Counted from the first letter of the stretch, positions 37,433 to 48,930 are shown. The stretch is 64,000 bases of DNA from Plantago ovata (GCA_028274465.1 CM051455.1:38129290-38193289), one strand, 5' to 3'. The notes: generated by a model from the letters alone, not told the origin. Translations and numbers: made by a program.

Positions 37433-37514
37433 GGCTTACATTGGGTGATAACTAATACTATACGTTTACTGTCGATCAGAAAGCGTTTTATTGGTTTTCA
37501 CCCATTGGTAAGCA
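37433..37514. other. Hairpin unit 2 with covarying stem
   Basis: Arms 37433-37456 and 37490-37514, exactly 200 bp from unit 1, pair through GGCTTAC...GGGTGA-AAC-AAT with ATTGGTT-TCACCC...GTAAGC. The loop and inner AACTAAT/ATTGGTT match unit 1; the outer stem bases differ but still pair. Confidence 0.65.
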
Positions 37515-37623
37515 TTACTGACATTTAAGCAAACTGATTGTATTTAACTGAACACCCATTGTGTTGTGAATTGTGTTGTGAATGATGGTAGTAGGCAGAC
37601 ACCGTAATAAATGGACTTTATTT

Positions 37624-40600
37624 CACTACAAGGGATCTGATGTTCAGCGACGGACTCATCCGTCGCTGAAAATAAGCGATCCGTCGCTGACTAGGCTCAG
37701 CGACGGATCGCTAAATATAGCGACGGATGAAAATTCCGTCGCCAATACATTGGTCATAAACGAATTAACGACGAATCAACGACCCGTCACGAATTAGCGA
37801 CGGAATAGCGACGGATGATTCGTTGACCGTTTTGCGACGGTTGACTCATCCGTCGTAAAGGTCATGGTCAGCTTACAACGTCTGACCAGGACTTTAGCGA
37901 CGGATGAGTCATCCGTCGCTGGTTTTTTTTTTTTTTTTAAACAAATTCTTTATATTTAAATAAAATTCAAACAAAAAAAAACCATTGAACCTGTTACACA
38001 CATCATTAATATTCGTAATAAATAAATTCCCCAAAAATAAATGCGAAAAGCATTTTCAATAACGAAACGATCCAATAATCATAATAAAAATCATTCATAC
38101 AATAAATATCTAATGTAATATCCGATAGGAAGTATAATATTCGTTCATGAGTCGAAAAACAACATAAAAAAACTAAACTGGATCATGGAGAAGGGGGTGG
38201 CGGTGGTGGTGCGCTGTAGGAAGGAGGTGGCATCCCCAACTTCGCATAAATGGCAGCGATGTGGGCCTCCTGCTCAGCCTGTCTCTCGGCCAGCCTCCTA
38301 ATCTCTGCATCCTTCTCTGCCAACTCCGCTCTGAGGGCGGCCTCATAAGAAGTACTAGAAGACGTGGTCCGTGATGAGGCAGAGTTCCCGAGATGACGGG
38401 AACGCGCATGCCTCGCGCTACTGGTGGTAGCAGCCAAACTCCCTAGTCCCAAGCGACGACCCTTCTCGTCCTCCCGATCCAGTTCCAAGAAAATGTTGTT
38501 CATCTCCTCGACAGTGAGGTCCTTGTCACTAATCCTGTCTGTATAGGCCTTCTGAAAGGATAAATCAATAGTGCAAGGCGTTAGTGAATTCAAGTATTAT
38601 TGAAATCAACCGTATTTAATGAACACAAGTATTGCAGAACTTACCGCAATCTTCTCGCCTTAGTAGACAACCATTCGCCATCAGGGCCCATCTGAGACTT
38701 CGTGAAGAACGTGAAGAGAAGACTCTCGTTATCCTCAATCTGAATGACACATGAATTACAAGTATAAAAGGCATGATAAAAAAGATCACAAAGTATAAGA
38801 GGCATGATGTATAAAATCACAAAGTTCGAACTGATATTACAAGTACAAGAATAATATTAAAACCACAAAGTTAATTAATTATACACTTACCAGCCTATTC
38901 ATGTTGGCTGTAGCGATGGACTGAGAGCCAAATCGATGTGTGACCATGCTCCTGGTCCCATCCTCGGGCCTCGCCTTCCTGTTTGAAGCGTTCTACTCAG
39001 CCGCACGCTGGACTTTTGGATCAGGCCAGTAGGCCTTCCACTGAACCCACAGTTCATCTCCTAGCCAACTCGGCTTCCCCAGTCCGTCAGTGTGCCTGGC
39101 CTTCATGGTATTAACCATCCCCTTGTAAAGGGAACTACCATGGGCGTTGAAGCAGTACCAGAGTGGCCACAACATAGCTTTGGGAAGGAAGTAATATTTC
39201 TACACAAGTACAGACAAACATCCAAAAACATACTAATTGTGAGAACTTAAAAACAGTCAATTATAACAAGTGTAGCACATGCACAACAATTATATCGGTG
39301 ACTAACATATCACTCAAGTACAGTGGCTAACATACCACTCACATTGTCCTATATTTTACTACAACAATGGTGACTAACATATCACCCAAATATAGTGGCT
39401 AACATACCACTCACATACAGTAACATACCACTCAAGACAAAAAAACAATTATGAAACAGCCAGCAGTATGATTATTAACTCACCCTCAACTCCTCAAAGT
39501 ACTCTCCCTTTAACTGGTCAGGGATGGTAGTCCACTGGGCGCCACCCTGTTGTGGTGGGAGCATCTTGGCCCTGATGATCTGGCCTAGGTTGTGAGCCGC
39601 CTTTTCCGCAAATAACCTGCAAAGAATAAGGCAATCATTAAGCAAACCTTCGTAATATATAGTAATGAACTCAAGCCATAATACAACATTTTTACGTAAA
39701 TATATAAGTTAAATCATAATACTTACTTGTCCCCGTTGGGGTAGAGTACAGGCCTACCATTCCACTGAAGACCATCCATGGGTGATCTGTAGGGACAGTC
39801 ATCGTCTGGCACGTGGGCCCAAGGGTCACGGGGATCGCTCGAGCCCCTACTGGACTCACCTGGAGTCCCACGAGCAGTCGGGGAGCCGTGCTGTGAGCTA
39901 GGCCCGGTGTCATCTCCCTCAGTACGTGGTGACTGAGGAGTATGTGGAATCTCATCCGGTTGTATGGTGTAACGAGGCAGTCTGGGTTTCGGCATCTGCA
40001 AATTAAAGCAAAGATCTGTGTTAGTACATACAGAATTGAATATAAAACATGTACAATCAGAGATATAGCAAGGAACGACACTAGACATTCGGGTGGTCAC
40101 GCCAGTAGGACTCCCAAACATCATGAAGGGGACTCGGCATCCACTCTTTGGGCGGAACTCCCAAAAGCCAGTTGGCTTTCCAAACCTCAAGTAAGGGAAT
40201 CCTCAGTGTACGTTCTGACATATTTGAATGCTAAACCTGACCAATCGAAGTTTAGTTCATTGCTAACGTATTATTTCATTCTATTTATCGAGGTTTTTAC
40301 TTGCCATTTAAGATATGTGTAATTAAGGAAATTTTTATATATATAATTTATTATATTTTGCTAACATACCCAAAATTCTTACTCATTTTTATTATTAATT
40401 TTTACTTTGCATTATACTTATAATATTTCTAAATTACAACTAATTACTTTGCATTATAGTTACGATATGTCTATATTATACATTTTCATTAACAACTAAT
40501 TACAACTAATTACGGCCGATTACGATCAAATCATACTACAACTAAATTCTAGAGGTCTCCAATCAACCCCAAACAAAGTCTCAATACTCCAAATATCAAT

Positions 40601-41458
40601 TCAACCCAATCAAATTCTCAATTACTAAAACAAAATTTCAATTCCTAAAATACCCAATTCATCCCAAATCTATCAATTCACCAATCAAAACTTGTGCATC
40701 TCCCCTAATTTGAGCTACATAACATAATAGATACTACTAAAATGCATACCATTCAATGAAATTGAAAAAGAATGAAGAATACTCAAATTTAGACAAGTTA
40801 GGGTTAGAAGTTAATACCTTTGATTGCGGAATAAATGGTGAAAGAATCACGCAATTGACTAGCTATCCTTGTTCCTTGATGGAAGAGCTTCGAAATGACT
40901 ATAACCTTGTGTAAAATGGCCAAGAAATGAAGATTTGGAGTGATGGGCGACGCACGCCGGGAAGGAGAGACGGAGAGTTTGTGTTTTCTGTGTGTGCGAA
41001 CTGATCTGTTCTGTCTGTATTTTTTTTTTTTTTAATATAACCAGGCTGCGACGGATGAGCCATCCGTCGCACAACAGCGACGGATGAGTCATCCGTCGTA
41101 ATACAACGACGGATGAATCCATCCGTCACTATATTTTATTTTCCTATTTTTTCTTTTTTTCCATGGTCAAAGAGACATACGACGGATGAGTCATCCGTCG
41201 TAATTCCGAGACGGATAAAGCCATCCGTTGCAGAATTCAACAACGGATGGAGTCATCCGTCACTGATGATGCGACGGATAATCATCCGTCGCAATTCTCA
41301 AACGTCCCAAGGGTTTAGGGACGCGCATTATCACGAACTGTCTTTATCCGTCGCTATTTCTATTTCATCCGTCGTAAAAAGACCGATCCGTTGCTAAAGA
41401 TAGCGACGGGTCGATCCGTCGCCAGTTTGGGTCGCTGTTTATGGTATTTCTTGTAGTG
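37624..41458. mobile_element. Inner CACTA element, 3.8 kb
   Basis: Ends CACTACAAGGGAT (37624) and ATTTCTTGTAGTG (41458), with the 3-bp duplication TTT at 37621-37623 and 41459-41461. Subterminal AGCGACGGAT-type repeats in both orientations fill 37650-37920 and 41045-41440. It carries one transposon gene on the minus strand (38183-39995), now broken. Inserted inside the outer CACTA element, so it is younger. Confidence 0.92.
38183..39995 (-). pseudogene. Broken CACTA TnpA-like gene (Transposase_24 type)
   Basis: Exons 39727-39995, 39484-39616, 38891-39199, 38645-38739 and 38183-38551 show good splice sites and would give about 390 aa. The N-terminus starts MPKPRLPRYTIQPDE and is Pro/Ser/Gly-rich. 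The middle has the plant Transposase_24 layout (LGQIIRAKM, WTTIPDQLKGEYFEELRKYY, then a KPSWLGDELW block). The C-terminus has a coiled coil (AALRAELAEKDAEIRRLAE) and a proline-rich tail. Two lesions: a TAG at 38993-38995 in place of a likely AAG, and a 95-nt fourth exon that is one base short, shifting the frame before AYTDRI. In En/Spm such proteins bind the subterminal repeats; this copy should be inactive. Confidence 0.8.
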
Positions 41459-41504
41459 TTTCCTGGTATCCATAGAGTAAACATTACAAACTTTCCTTGC
41501 TTTC

Positions 41505-41771
41505 CGAGTCATCGTCTATACTTATTAAGTGACAACTTATTAAGTGACAATAAGTTAACTAACAATCAAGTGTAGTCGGGGTCTTGAAAAGCAATGAAAG
41601 TTTGTATTGCGGTAATCATGTCAAGCAAGGAAATGTTAGTTAAATATAATTTACATGTATAAAAAATACAATCACATTGGCCTTCGAACACACCATCATT
41701 TTCGAGTCCTCGTCTGTACTTATTAAGTGACAACTTATTAACTGACAGTAAGTTAACTAACAATCAAGACA
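41505..41771. repeat. Direct repeat pair just upstream of the outer CACTA coding region
   Basis: cgagtc-tcgtct-tacttattaagtgacaacttattaa-tgaca-taagttaactaacaatcaag occurs at 41505-41574 and 41703-41769, 198 bp apart. Each copy contains a short stem, AACTTATT with A(A/G)TAAGTT. Confidence 0.75.
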
Positions 41772-42556
41772 ATGAACGTCGATGGTCAAGCACAACCCCA
41801 GGGCGGCGACGATGGTCAAGCACTGTCCCAGGGCGGCGACAATGGGTTGCCTGTCTTGTCTGTTGGGCAGGGTTTCATGTAAGTTTTGTACTTAAAGTTT
41901 GTATTTAATTGTTTTTATATATAGTTGTGGGTATCCATAATTTTTTTTTAATATGTGTTACAGGTTTCACCCGCCTGAAGCTAATAGAAAGTTGGGTACC
42001 ATCATCCGTAGAAGATTTCATACGCTTCCAGAGCCAGGGAGTGGGGGTGAAAGGTGGAGTACGCTTCCTATGTCCGCAAAGGAGCAGTTTTTCGAGGAAT
42101 TGAAGGTACTTTATTTGTATTTAATAACTTTACGTCCGCATTCATGATGTTGGGTAGGCGGCGCCCATGATTATGTTAGACCGCAACCTTAGGTTATTGA
42201 GTAGGCGGCGCTCACTAATTAAGTGTAACATTTAGGTAAATTGTGTTTCATTTCACTTATGTACATTGAATATATATTGCAGAACTACTACTATATGCCT
42301 CCTGCTCATATGGAGGAGTTGTGGAATGCGTTCCTGGTCCGAGGATCTAGCATCCACATGCATACGATGATGAGAGTCAAAACTGACTGGAGCAGGGAGG
42401 GAAAAATGGCCCCTATGGATTGACACGGCTTCTCGGCCGCTGTGGGAAGCGTACTGGAACCGGGACCCTCCCCTCATCCAGCCGCACCACCATGCTGGAG
42501 CTTTGGGTGGGGTGGAGAACGCAGAGGCCGAGGAGAACGCAGAGGCAGAGGAGTAG
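41772..42556 (+). pseudogene. Short TnpA-like gene of the outer CACTA element, frameshifted
   Basis: Exons 41772-41878, 41964-42105 and from 42283 join in frame. The protein contains NRKLGTIIRRRF, FFEELKNYYYMPP and LWNAFLVRGSS, which line up with the Transposase_24-type middle of the inner element's gene. A TGA at 42421-42423 ends it early. In the next frame the similarity continues (WIDTASRPLWEAYWNRD...) to a TAG at 42554-42556 after a Glu/Ala-rich tail, so one small indel probably broke it. The first exon encodes a Gln/Gly/Asp repeat. No coiled-coil tail like that of the inner copy. Confidence 0.65.
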
Positions 42557-42789
42557 CTAGTAGTTTTAGTATTTTCAGTTTATGTTCGTACATTGTAGGA
42601 TTGCATCTCCGTACATTTTGAGATGCTCGTTTTTTATGTTTATGTTCGTACATTTTAGTATTTCTGTATGTACAATTTTAGTTTGTTGAATGAAATTTAT
42701 AGTTTCGTACCGTAAATCATCGTATATAAATCTCTGGCGCATTCAATTTTAACTCGAATAACAAACATTATTCGAAAACAATAACAGAA

Positions 42790-42793
<4 letters not shown>

Positions 42794-42885
<92 letters not shown>
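42794..42885. repeat. (TA)n microsatellite inside the outer CACTA element
   Basis: About 45 TA dinucleotides without interruption, directly before the right subterminal repeat zone. Confidence 0.95.
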
Positions 42886-42887
<2 letters not shown>

Positions 42888-43142
42888 TATAGCGACGGAT
42901 GACTCTATCCGTCGCTATGAGCACTTGGTAAGGGAAGGACACGTGTCCCATACATTTAGCGATGGTTAAACCCATCCGTCGCAAAATAATAGCGACGGAT
43001 AATTTATTCCGTCTCCATAATGGTCAACGTCCACTAGGGAGACGGATAGGTTTATCCGTCGCTAATCGCCTTTAGCGACGGATCGCGAACATATAGCGAC
43101 GGATGACATCCGTCGCTAAATTCCGTTTTCCTTGTAGTGTAA

Positions 43143-43490
43143 TGACTCACAAACCTTACCGTCTCCATAGGATCAAGAGTGATTTGCTCGAATCTGGCCT
43201 TGATTCTCCTATACCTCCAACATACCATATACTCCAACATAACATAGAACCACAAAAGTAATAAATTCTACAAGAGCTAACCTTATGTCAATACCGCGGA
43301 TCCAGTCCCAAGGTGTATGTACATCTGTGTGAATGAGTGATACAGGCTTATGGGAAAGCGCCCAACAAACACACGCAAAATGGCAATCCCTGAGAAGATG
43401 TAATGCAGTTTCACTTTCATGACCACACATCACACATTGAACACATCGCATACTGAGTTTCAACGTTGCAGTGCCTACGGCTCAGTTCGA
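43143..43490 (-). pseudogene. LINE ORF2 relic, zf-RVT part
   Basis: Minus-strand CVQCVMCGHESETALHLLRD with a following DCHFACVCWAL is the zinc-binding tail of a plant LINE. After a frame change it reads RFEQITLDPMETVRFVSHY and is cut by the outer CACTA element at 43140. Its continuation is the RNase H piece at 33950-35104, about 8 kb away through the nested insertions. Confidence 0.75.
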
Positions 43491-44343
43491 GAGAGGTAGG
43501 AAACGAGTTTTATATTTGGTTATATATTTTTCTCCATAGTATACACCGAGAGGATCTAAACTTAGAATTTGTTTTTCGAAGTGAAACTTAAATCATTCGT
43601 GGATTTAGCCCGTTGGTCTATTGATAATCATCATATCCCTGAGTTTGCCCAACACATATAAATTGGACCGAAATTTCGATCAACTCAAGATTTTAAAATT
43701 TGCCAATCATAACCTACACAACTTAGAGTTTAAGTAGACCAAAAAAGAAGTTTCTTGCAAAAGGTTTTTTGGGTTTGGTCTAGATTGAATTGTGAAGCAT
43801 GTGTTTATGTACCTTTATATTAGTGAGTGCTTCGGGGATCGGGAGAATAATCATCCATATGCTCGCTTATAGTTTCCTAAACTAGCATCGTATTAATATT
43901 TTGGCTTCTCGGTTTGTGCTAGAGTTCATTACAAACTCGTCACCTTTGAATTCTTGAATTTTTGACTATTTGCTAGTGAATATACATACTAAACGCAAAT
44001 GGTGGTCTTTATAATCTCATTCACAAACTTTTATGGGTGTCACGCATCTTGCTATAGAGTTCATTAATTGCTTGGTTTTGGTGGGTTCGTATTTAGTTGT
44101 GCAAATCTTATGTACCACACACCTTGTAATTGTTTTGTGGTTGTTTTATTTTATAAAGATATTTTGCCGTTTAAAAAAAAAAAAAAAAAACAAAAAACAA
44201 AAAATAAACTATGATATGACACCGTATTAACTTTATTTTTTTTTTAGAAAGTATATTTACTCATTTACTATAGACAAAAATTCCTATTGTATCCATCGAC
44301 ATTCGGTGTAATACTTGCACTAATCACAGACTCCTATACGCAT
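43491..44343. other. Gene-free stretch with a poly(A) tract
   Basis: No gene. Bases 43985-44201 end in gccgttt plus an 18-A run. This resembles the 3' end of another LINE (plus orientation), with degenerate RNase H-like text before it. Weak evidence. Confidence 0.35.
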
Positions 44344-45231
44344 TTATAGGCATTCTCGATACAATCTAGCACGTCCAATGTCACACCCGCCAACTTCGCT
44401 GAGATCCTCCATAATCCGCTGAATATCACGGCGGACATCGCCGGTGGGGAGGCGGTGGCGACAGCAGGGACATGTATTCCTCTTCTTGAACCACCTTAAG
44501 ATGCAACTCCAATGAAACAAATGTCCACAAGGCAATTCACACACCTGTCTCCCTCTCTTCATCTCTTCGGTACATATCACACATTTCTCTCCCCCATCAC
44601 TCACCTCCACCCACGGCAGCGCCACCACCGCCTCCGTCGCAGCAGCCGCCACTTCCCCACTTCCAAACCCCACCAACCCAACAAAACTCCAGCACCTACT
44701 AACTGACTCAACGTACTCAACCAAGATTTGACATTCCGAAAACTCCCCGAACCTCGACAAGCTGAAAAGCGAGTTGAACAGGTGGCGCGTGAGTTCCATG
44801 CGCCACCGTGATGGCGGCGCGTTGAGGGAATTGGGGTTGTGTTGATGGAGTTCGCAGAGTAGTAGTAGAAGTAGGGTGGCGTCAAGATCGCGGAGAGTGA
44901 TGGAAGGCGGTGGCGGGGCGGCGTCAGGGTGACGGGTGAAGTGGTGGAGGAGGAGGAGAGACGAGTGGAGGTGGCGGGCAAGGAGGAGGGATTTTTGGTG
45001 GAGGGAGAAGGAATGGAGGTGGCGGAGGGAGAGGGAGAAGAGGATCGGGGAGGAGAGGATTGTGACGATGCGGTGGCGGTGGCGGTGGAAGAGGGAGGAG
45101 ATGGAGTGGGTGAGGTGGGAGAGGTGTGGTGGTGAGAGAGTGGAGAGTGCTGCCATTAGAGTGGCTTGTGTGGAGTTGCTGTGTTTTGCCATCAGTGTCA
45201 TTTTGAGTTTGTGAGGTGTGGTTTTATGCAT
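44344..45231 (-). CDS. RING-H2 E3 ubiquitin ligase, SGR9-like
   Basis: An intronless 295-codon frame. The C-terminal RING-H2 domain spans residues 217-257, with zinc ligands C217, C220, C235, H237, H240, C243, C254 and C257 and the core PCGHLFHWSCILRWF. The N-terminal block MAALSTLSPPHLSHLTHSIS (from residue 26) and a helical leucine-rich middle match, from memory, SHOOT GRAVITROPISM 9 of Arabidopsis (At5g02750), an amyloplast-associated E3 ligase that limits amyloplast-actin interaction in gravity sensing. Several in-frame Mets (1, 11, 14, 26) precede that block, so the true start may be downstream of 45231. The coding strand is pyrimidine-rich in the N-terminal half. No defect seen. Confidence 0.85.
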   Translation of the reverse strand: MHKTTPHKLKMTLMAKHSNSTQATLMAALSTLSPPHLSHLTHSISSLFHRHRHRIVTILSSPILFSLSLRHLHSFSLHQKSLLLARHLHSSLLLLHHFTRHPDAAPPPPSITLRDLDATLLLLLLCELHQHNPNSLNAPPSRWRMELTRHLFNSLFSLSRFGEFSECQILVEYVESVSRCWSFVGLVGFGSGEVAAAATEAVVALPWVEVSDGGEKCVICTEEMKRGRQVCELPCGHLFHWSCILRWFKKRNTCPCCRHRLPTGDVRRDIQRIMEDLSEVGGCDIGRARLYRECL

Positions 45232-48200
45232 GGGATTTATATATTATTATGAGGATACACTATGTGGATTTAATGGATATTTGTAATTAACTTGTTTGGT
45301 AGTATTTGGAAACTTTTGTGTGGAGGGAAGGTTTTGTTCATCTTCATTATCTGGATAATTTTACTTGAGTTGCTCTAATTATACTCTTAGTTACATGAAG
45401 TATGATTTTACTTTAATCAGATTGGGAACATCACATTATTGAATTTGTAATTCCATGAGCTTGAACTTTTTGGTGATTATAGTATAAAAGAAAATCCATT
45501 AACTGATATTACAAATACAAAATTTTGAAAGAATATTATAGTACATAACTATTTTAATTTTTTAACAGCAAAATTTATTCAACCATGAAATTAACAGCAG
45601 TTATACAAGCATATAAAATCCTCTAAAAATAAAAACAGAAAATATATATTGAAAGATCAACCCTCAAAACTCCATAACCTTCCCCCGCCAACACAAAACT
45701 CACGTAGATCATCAATGGCCCTTATAACAGTTATAAATCTATCCCTCCAACACCAATACGCCTCCAGAGAGCCTGATAAATGATTCGAAAAATGAGTCAG
45801 AACAATCACCACGATTCGAAAAATGAGTCAGAACAATCACCAAGTAGTAAGGGTGTTGGAGTAGAAAATGAGATATCAAGGTTCCAAATATGACGGAGAC
45901 ATAAGGTGGTTATAAGATATTTAGAATTATAAGATAGTTAAGTATTAATATAGGAGTAGGATTAGAATAGTTAGACTGACCGTTTAAAAAATAAAAATAA
46001 AATAAAAATCTAGCCAATATAGGCATCCATAAGACCATGACTTTTTATTATTTTTTTTAAACGACAATATTACAACTACTCCTACGTTGATCCTATACCC
46101 TCCACTTCATATCTACTCCACCACTTCAACCCATTTCCACTGCATCACAAATCGATGATGAATAACATTATATCACGAATAACAATAAATGCATCTTTGC
46201 TTGAATTCTACTACACTTGTATCAACTCAACATGACTAAATTAAATGGCTAACCCTTCATACTAATCCAGCCCTTCAATTGCCATGTTCTTCCCAAACCT
46301 GTTCACAACAAGATATACCCCGGCTGCCAATAAAGCCATTAATCAAAACATAAGAGACAACACGAATTTACAAGTCTTGACACTTAAGATAAAGTTCCTT
46401 CCACGAATATGTAATTATAGTGACAAAGGTCCAATAGAACCATACAATTATGCTACCCAATCTAATTGAACCAAACAATTACACATAAGAAAAAATAAAA
46501 GTGATATTGTTACTGTCGATCACTAATGCATCGGCACATCCGGACTTTAATCAACACGATTACTCATGATCTACTGTACGAGTGATATATTGGACCATGG
46601 ATTAAACATATAAAAGTAGTTAACTAGATAAAGTAAATTTGTATTAAATTGATCTCATATTTTTTATTAAAAGACTAAGGTAAATATAAATTTATCATTT
46701 ACAAAAGTCAATACAAGTTCCAAAGTCTCTAAATATTTTTAAAAATATTTTAAAAGTAAATGAATTGTTTGTTGCACACAGACCGTAGAAGTCAATCAAG
46801 TGCTACTTCAGTTCAGATCAGAATGTTCTCCGCATGAATGATCATCAGATCCAAAGCAAATCAAAGAATTGTATAGTAGAGAATCTAAATTGGTACTACT
46901 AGAAGTATAATAGCACTCTCGCCCATTTTTTTAATTTTAGTTGTCTTTTTTATAGTAATTTTGATATTTTACAGATTCAAATCCAATTGTAGGGATTTTG
47001 AATTTGACTCAAATCCATGATCGAGTAGTTCGTCATGATCCGCGCGAATAGAACGGCCTCTAGGTAAAACTAATACGGAAAGGAAGTATAGGTCGTCATT
47101 GACAACAAAAGAATTAGGGTTGTTCATGGTTAAACAGAGAAAGAGTGAATTTAGAGAGAAATGAGAGATTTCAGAAAGTAATGTTTATTCATCAAAAGCA
47201 AAGTATATGGAAAATTCACAGTCATGTGTTAAAAGAAACACCTAATTACCTCTGGCTACTGAATCCTACTGGACTACGAATTAACCACGACCGCGCGTGT
47301 AGGATTTCCTAAAATCCTTACACCCATCATTTCCTAAAATCCCTACACCCATCAACAACGAAATTACTTTAAGAACTAAAGTAAGGAGTAAACCTCCGGC
47401 AAACCTGTTAGTCTGTTATTCTCGTAAACAGTAAAAAAAGTTATGAAAATGTGAAACTAAATTTGCAGCCTCTCAACTCGATCTCAATCACTTGGGTGGT
47501 GTGTTATTATCGTTCGGAAATATTAATCTTTGTTTAAAACTTTAACGATAATTAATATGATCAGGTTCTTCCTAGCCCATATATTATAGATATTGTAAGT
47601 ACGTACTTCCCAAATGATCAGGTTTGTTAATAATATAAGGAAGTAAAATATACAAAAATCAGAAGAAAAAAAAAATTATAAGTGGATAAAAGGCTAAATT
47701 ATAAAAAATACATGGAAAAAGGACAATTTCCGATAACTTATGCACGTTACCCCTAAAATTTGATCACTTGCACAACACCTCTACAAATATTAGATTTGAA
47801 ACATTGTGGGCTTGGAGTAACATGGAGGAGAAGGGAGTAGATGGAAATGTTGTCCACAACTCTTTGTCCACTTTGGCATTTACAAATTATGAAAACTAAT
47901 TGTTACCCTAACCTGGAAAACAACAAACAAGAAGCATTAAGATATACTACTACTATTAGCATGCATGAAGCTACAATACCACCATATATATATATATCTC
48001 TTGGTCCTACAAACAATACAATCAATTAGCTATAATAAAGTGTATAGCCAAAATGCGCCCATTAAGGGCTGCTTGTCATCCTTCTCACCTACATTGGATC
48101 CCCTCTTCAGTTTTAAGTTTTCACACTTAATCATTTTGGTAATCCCACCAAAATAAATGGTAATACTATATGTGCTAAATATTATAGGGGTGACTATACA

Positions 48201-48333
48201 CTAGTTCACCATCTCAATTAAAATGTGGGAACCACCGTGTATACGGTTTAAAGGAACCAACCTCGACTATATCTATCATTTCATTTCAGTGGAACAGGCG
48301 GCGGAAGATACTTCAGTCAACCTAAAGATACTA
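45232..48333. other. Gene-free region
   Basis: About 3 kb of AT-rich sequence without a supported gene. Bases 46045-46150 carry the SINE-tail-like tttttttaaacgacaatatt motif shared with 17490-17560. The region just upstream of 45231 should hold the SGR9-like promoter. Confidence 0.45.
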
Positions 48334-48532
48334 CTCATCCGTTTTTTTACATTCTTTACGTTTGATTTTGGAATAGTTTTTTAGGAGGTTGTTATGATGA
48401 GTGTAGTGTTTGGTTTAGTGGCAGGACCCACAATAAAGTTGTGAGATAGAAAGTTGCCAAAAAAGAAAGCGTAAAGAACCTAAAAAAACGGACGAAAAAA
48501 GAATACGTAAAGAATCTAAAAAAACAGATGAG
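48334..48532. mobile_element. Stowaway-like MITE (199 bp)
   Basis: Inverted ends: left ctcatccgtttttttacatt, right (reverse complement) ctcatctgtttttttagatt, each followed by ctttacg. TA flanks both sides (48332-48333 and 48533-48534). The right end is partly duplicated (agcgtaaagaacctaaaaaaacggacg precedes a second copy). Confidence 0.7.
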
Positions 48533-48930
48533 TACATTGCTAAGCATACAATGTAAAAGAAACATACTATGTTGAGAAATTACTAATAATTGAACTTGAA
48601 AACATTTTCAAGTATGGACTAGTAATGATTGCATCCAGTAAAAAGCCTTCAATCAGGGATATTGATGCCTACTCTCCTTTTATGTTCAATACAAAACAAA
48701 TGCACAACTGTTTTAATACGGAGGGAGTAATAGTACTACAGCAGTATCATCACAGATTCACAGTATAGTATTTCACATGCTGACAATGCACGAAGAGGAT
48801 CACAAATCTTACTAGGTAGCAGGTAGGTAGGTACTACTCTACTTAGATCTTCTGAGTTTGCAACTGTAAGCAATATCTCCATTTTCCACCTGGAAACAAA
48901 ATGACATTTTGATAATCATATTCATAACAC

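Larger units (their letters stand above)
35798..43139. mobile_element. Outer CACTA (En/Spm-type) element, 7.3 kb, nested
   Basis: Ends CACTACAAGAAA (35798) and TTCCTTGTAGTG (43139) are the inverted CACTA termini. The 3-bp duplication TAA flanks it at 35795-35797 and 43140-43142. Subterminal zones (35818-36110 and 42890-43125) are packed with AGCGACGGAT words in both orientations, the expected binding sites of a TnpA-like protein. It contains a broken TnpA-like gene (41772-42556) and a second CACTA element (37624-41458). No En/Spm TnpD-type transposase was found, so it is probably non-autonomous. Confidence 0.9.

Noticed and set aside
37233-37514. Ordinary tandem microRNA gene
   Set aside because: Stem sequences differ between the two units and loops are conserved, the reverse of the usual pattern; no target evidence from sequence alone.
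42697-42984. 95-codon minus frame with Tyr-Ile repeats
   Set aside because: Produced by the (TA)n tract.
44929-45214. Glu/Arg-rich plus-strand frames
   Set aside because: Mirror of the pyrimidine-rich coding strand of the RING gene; low complexity.
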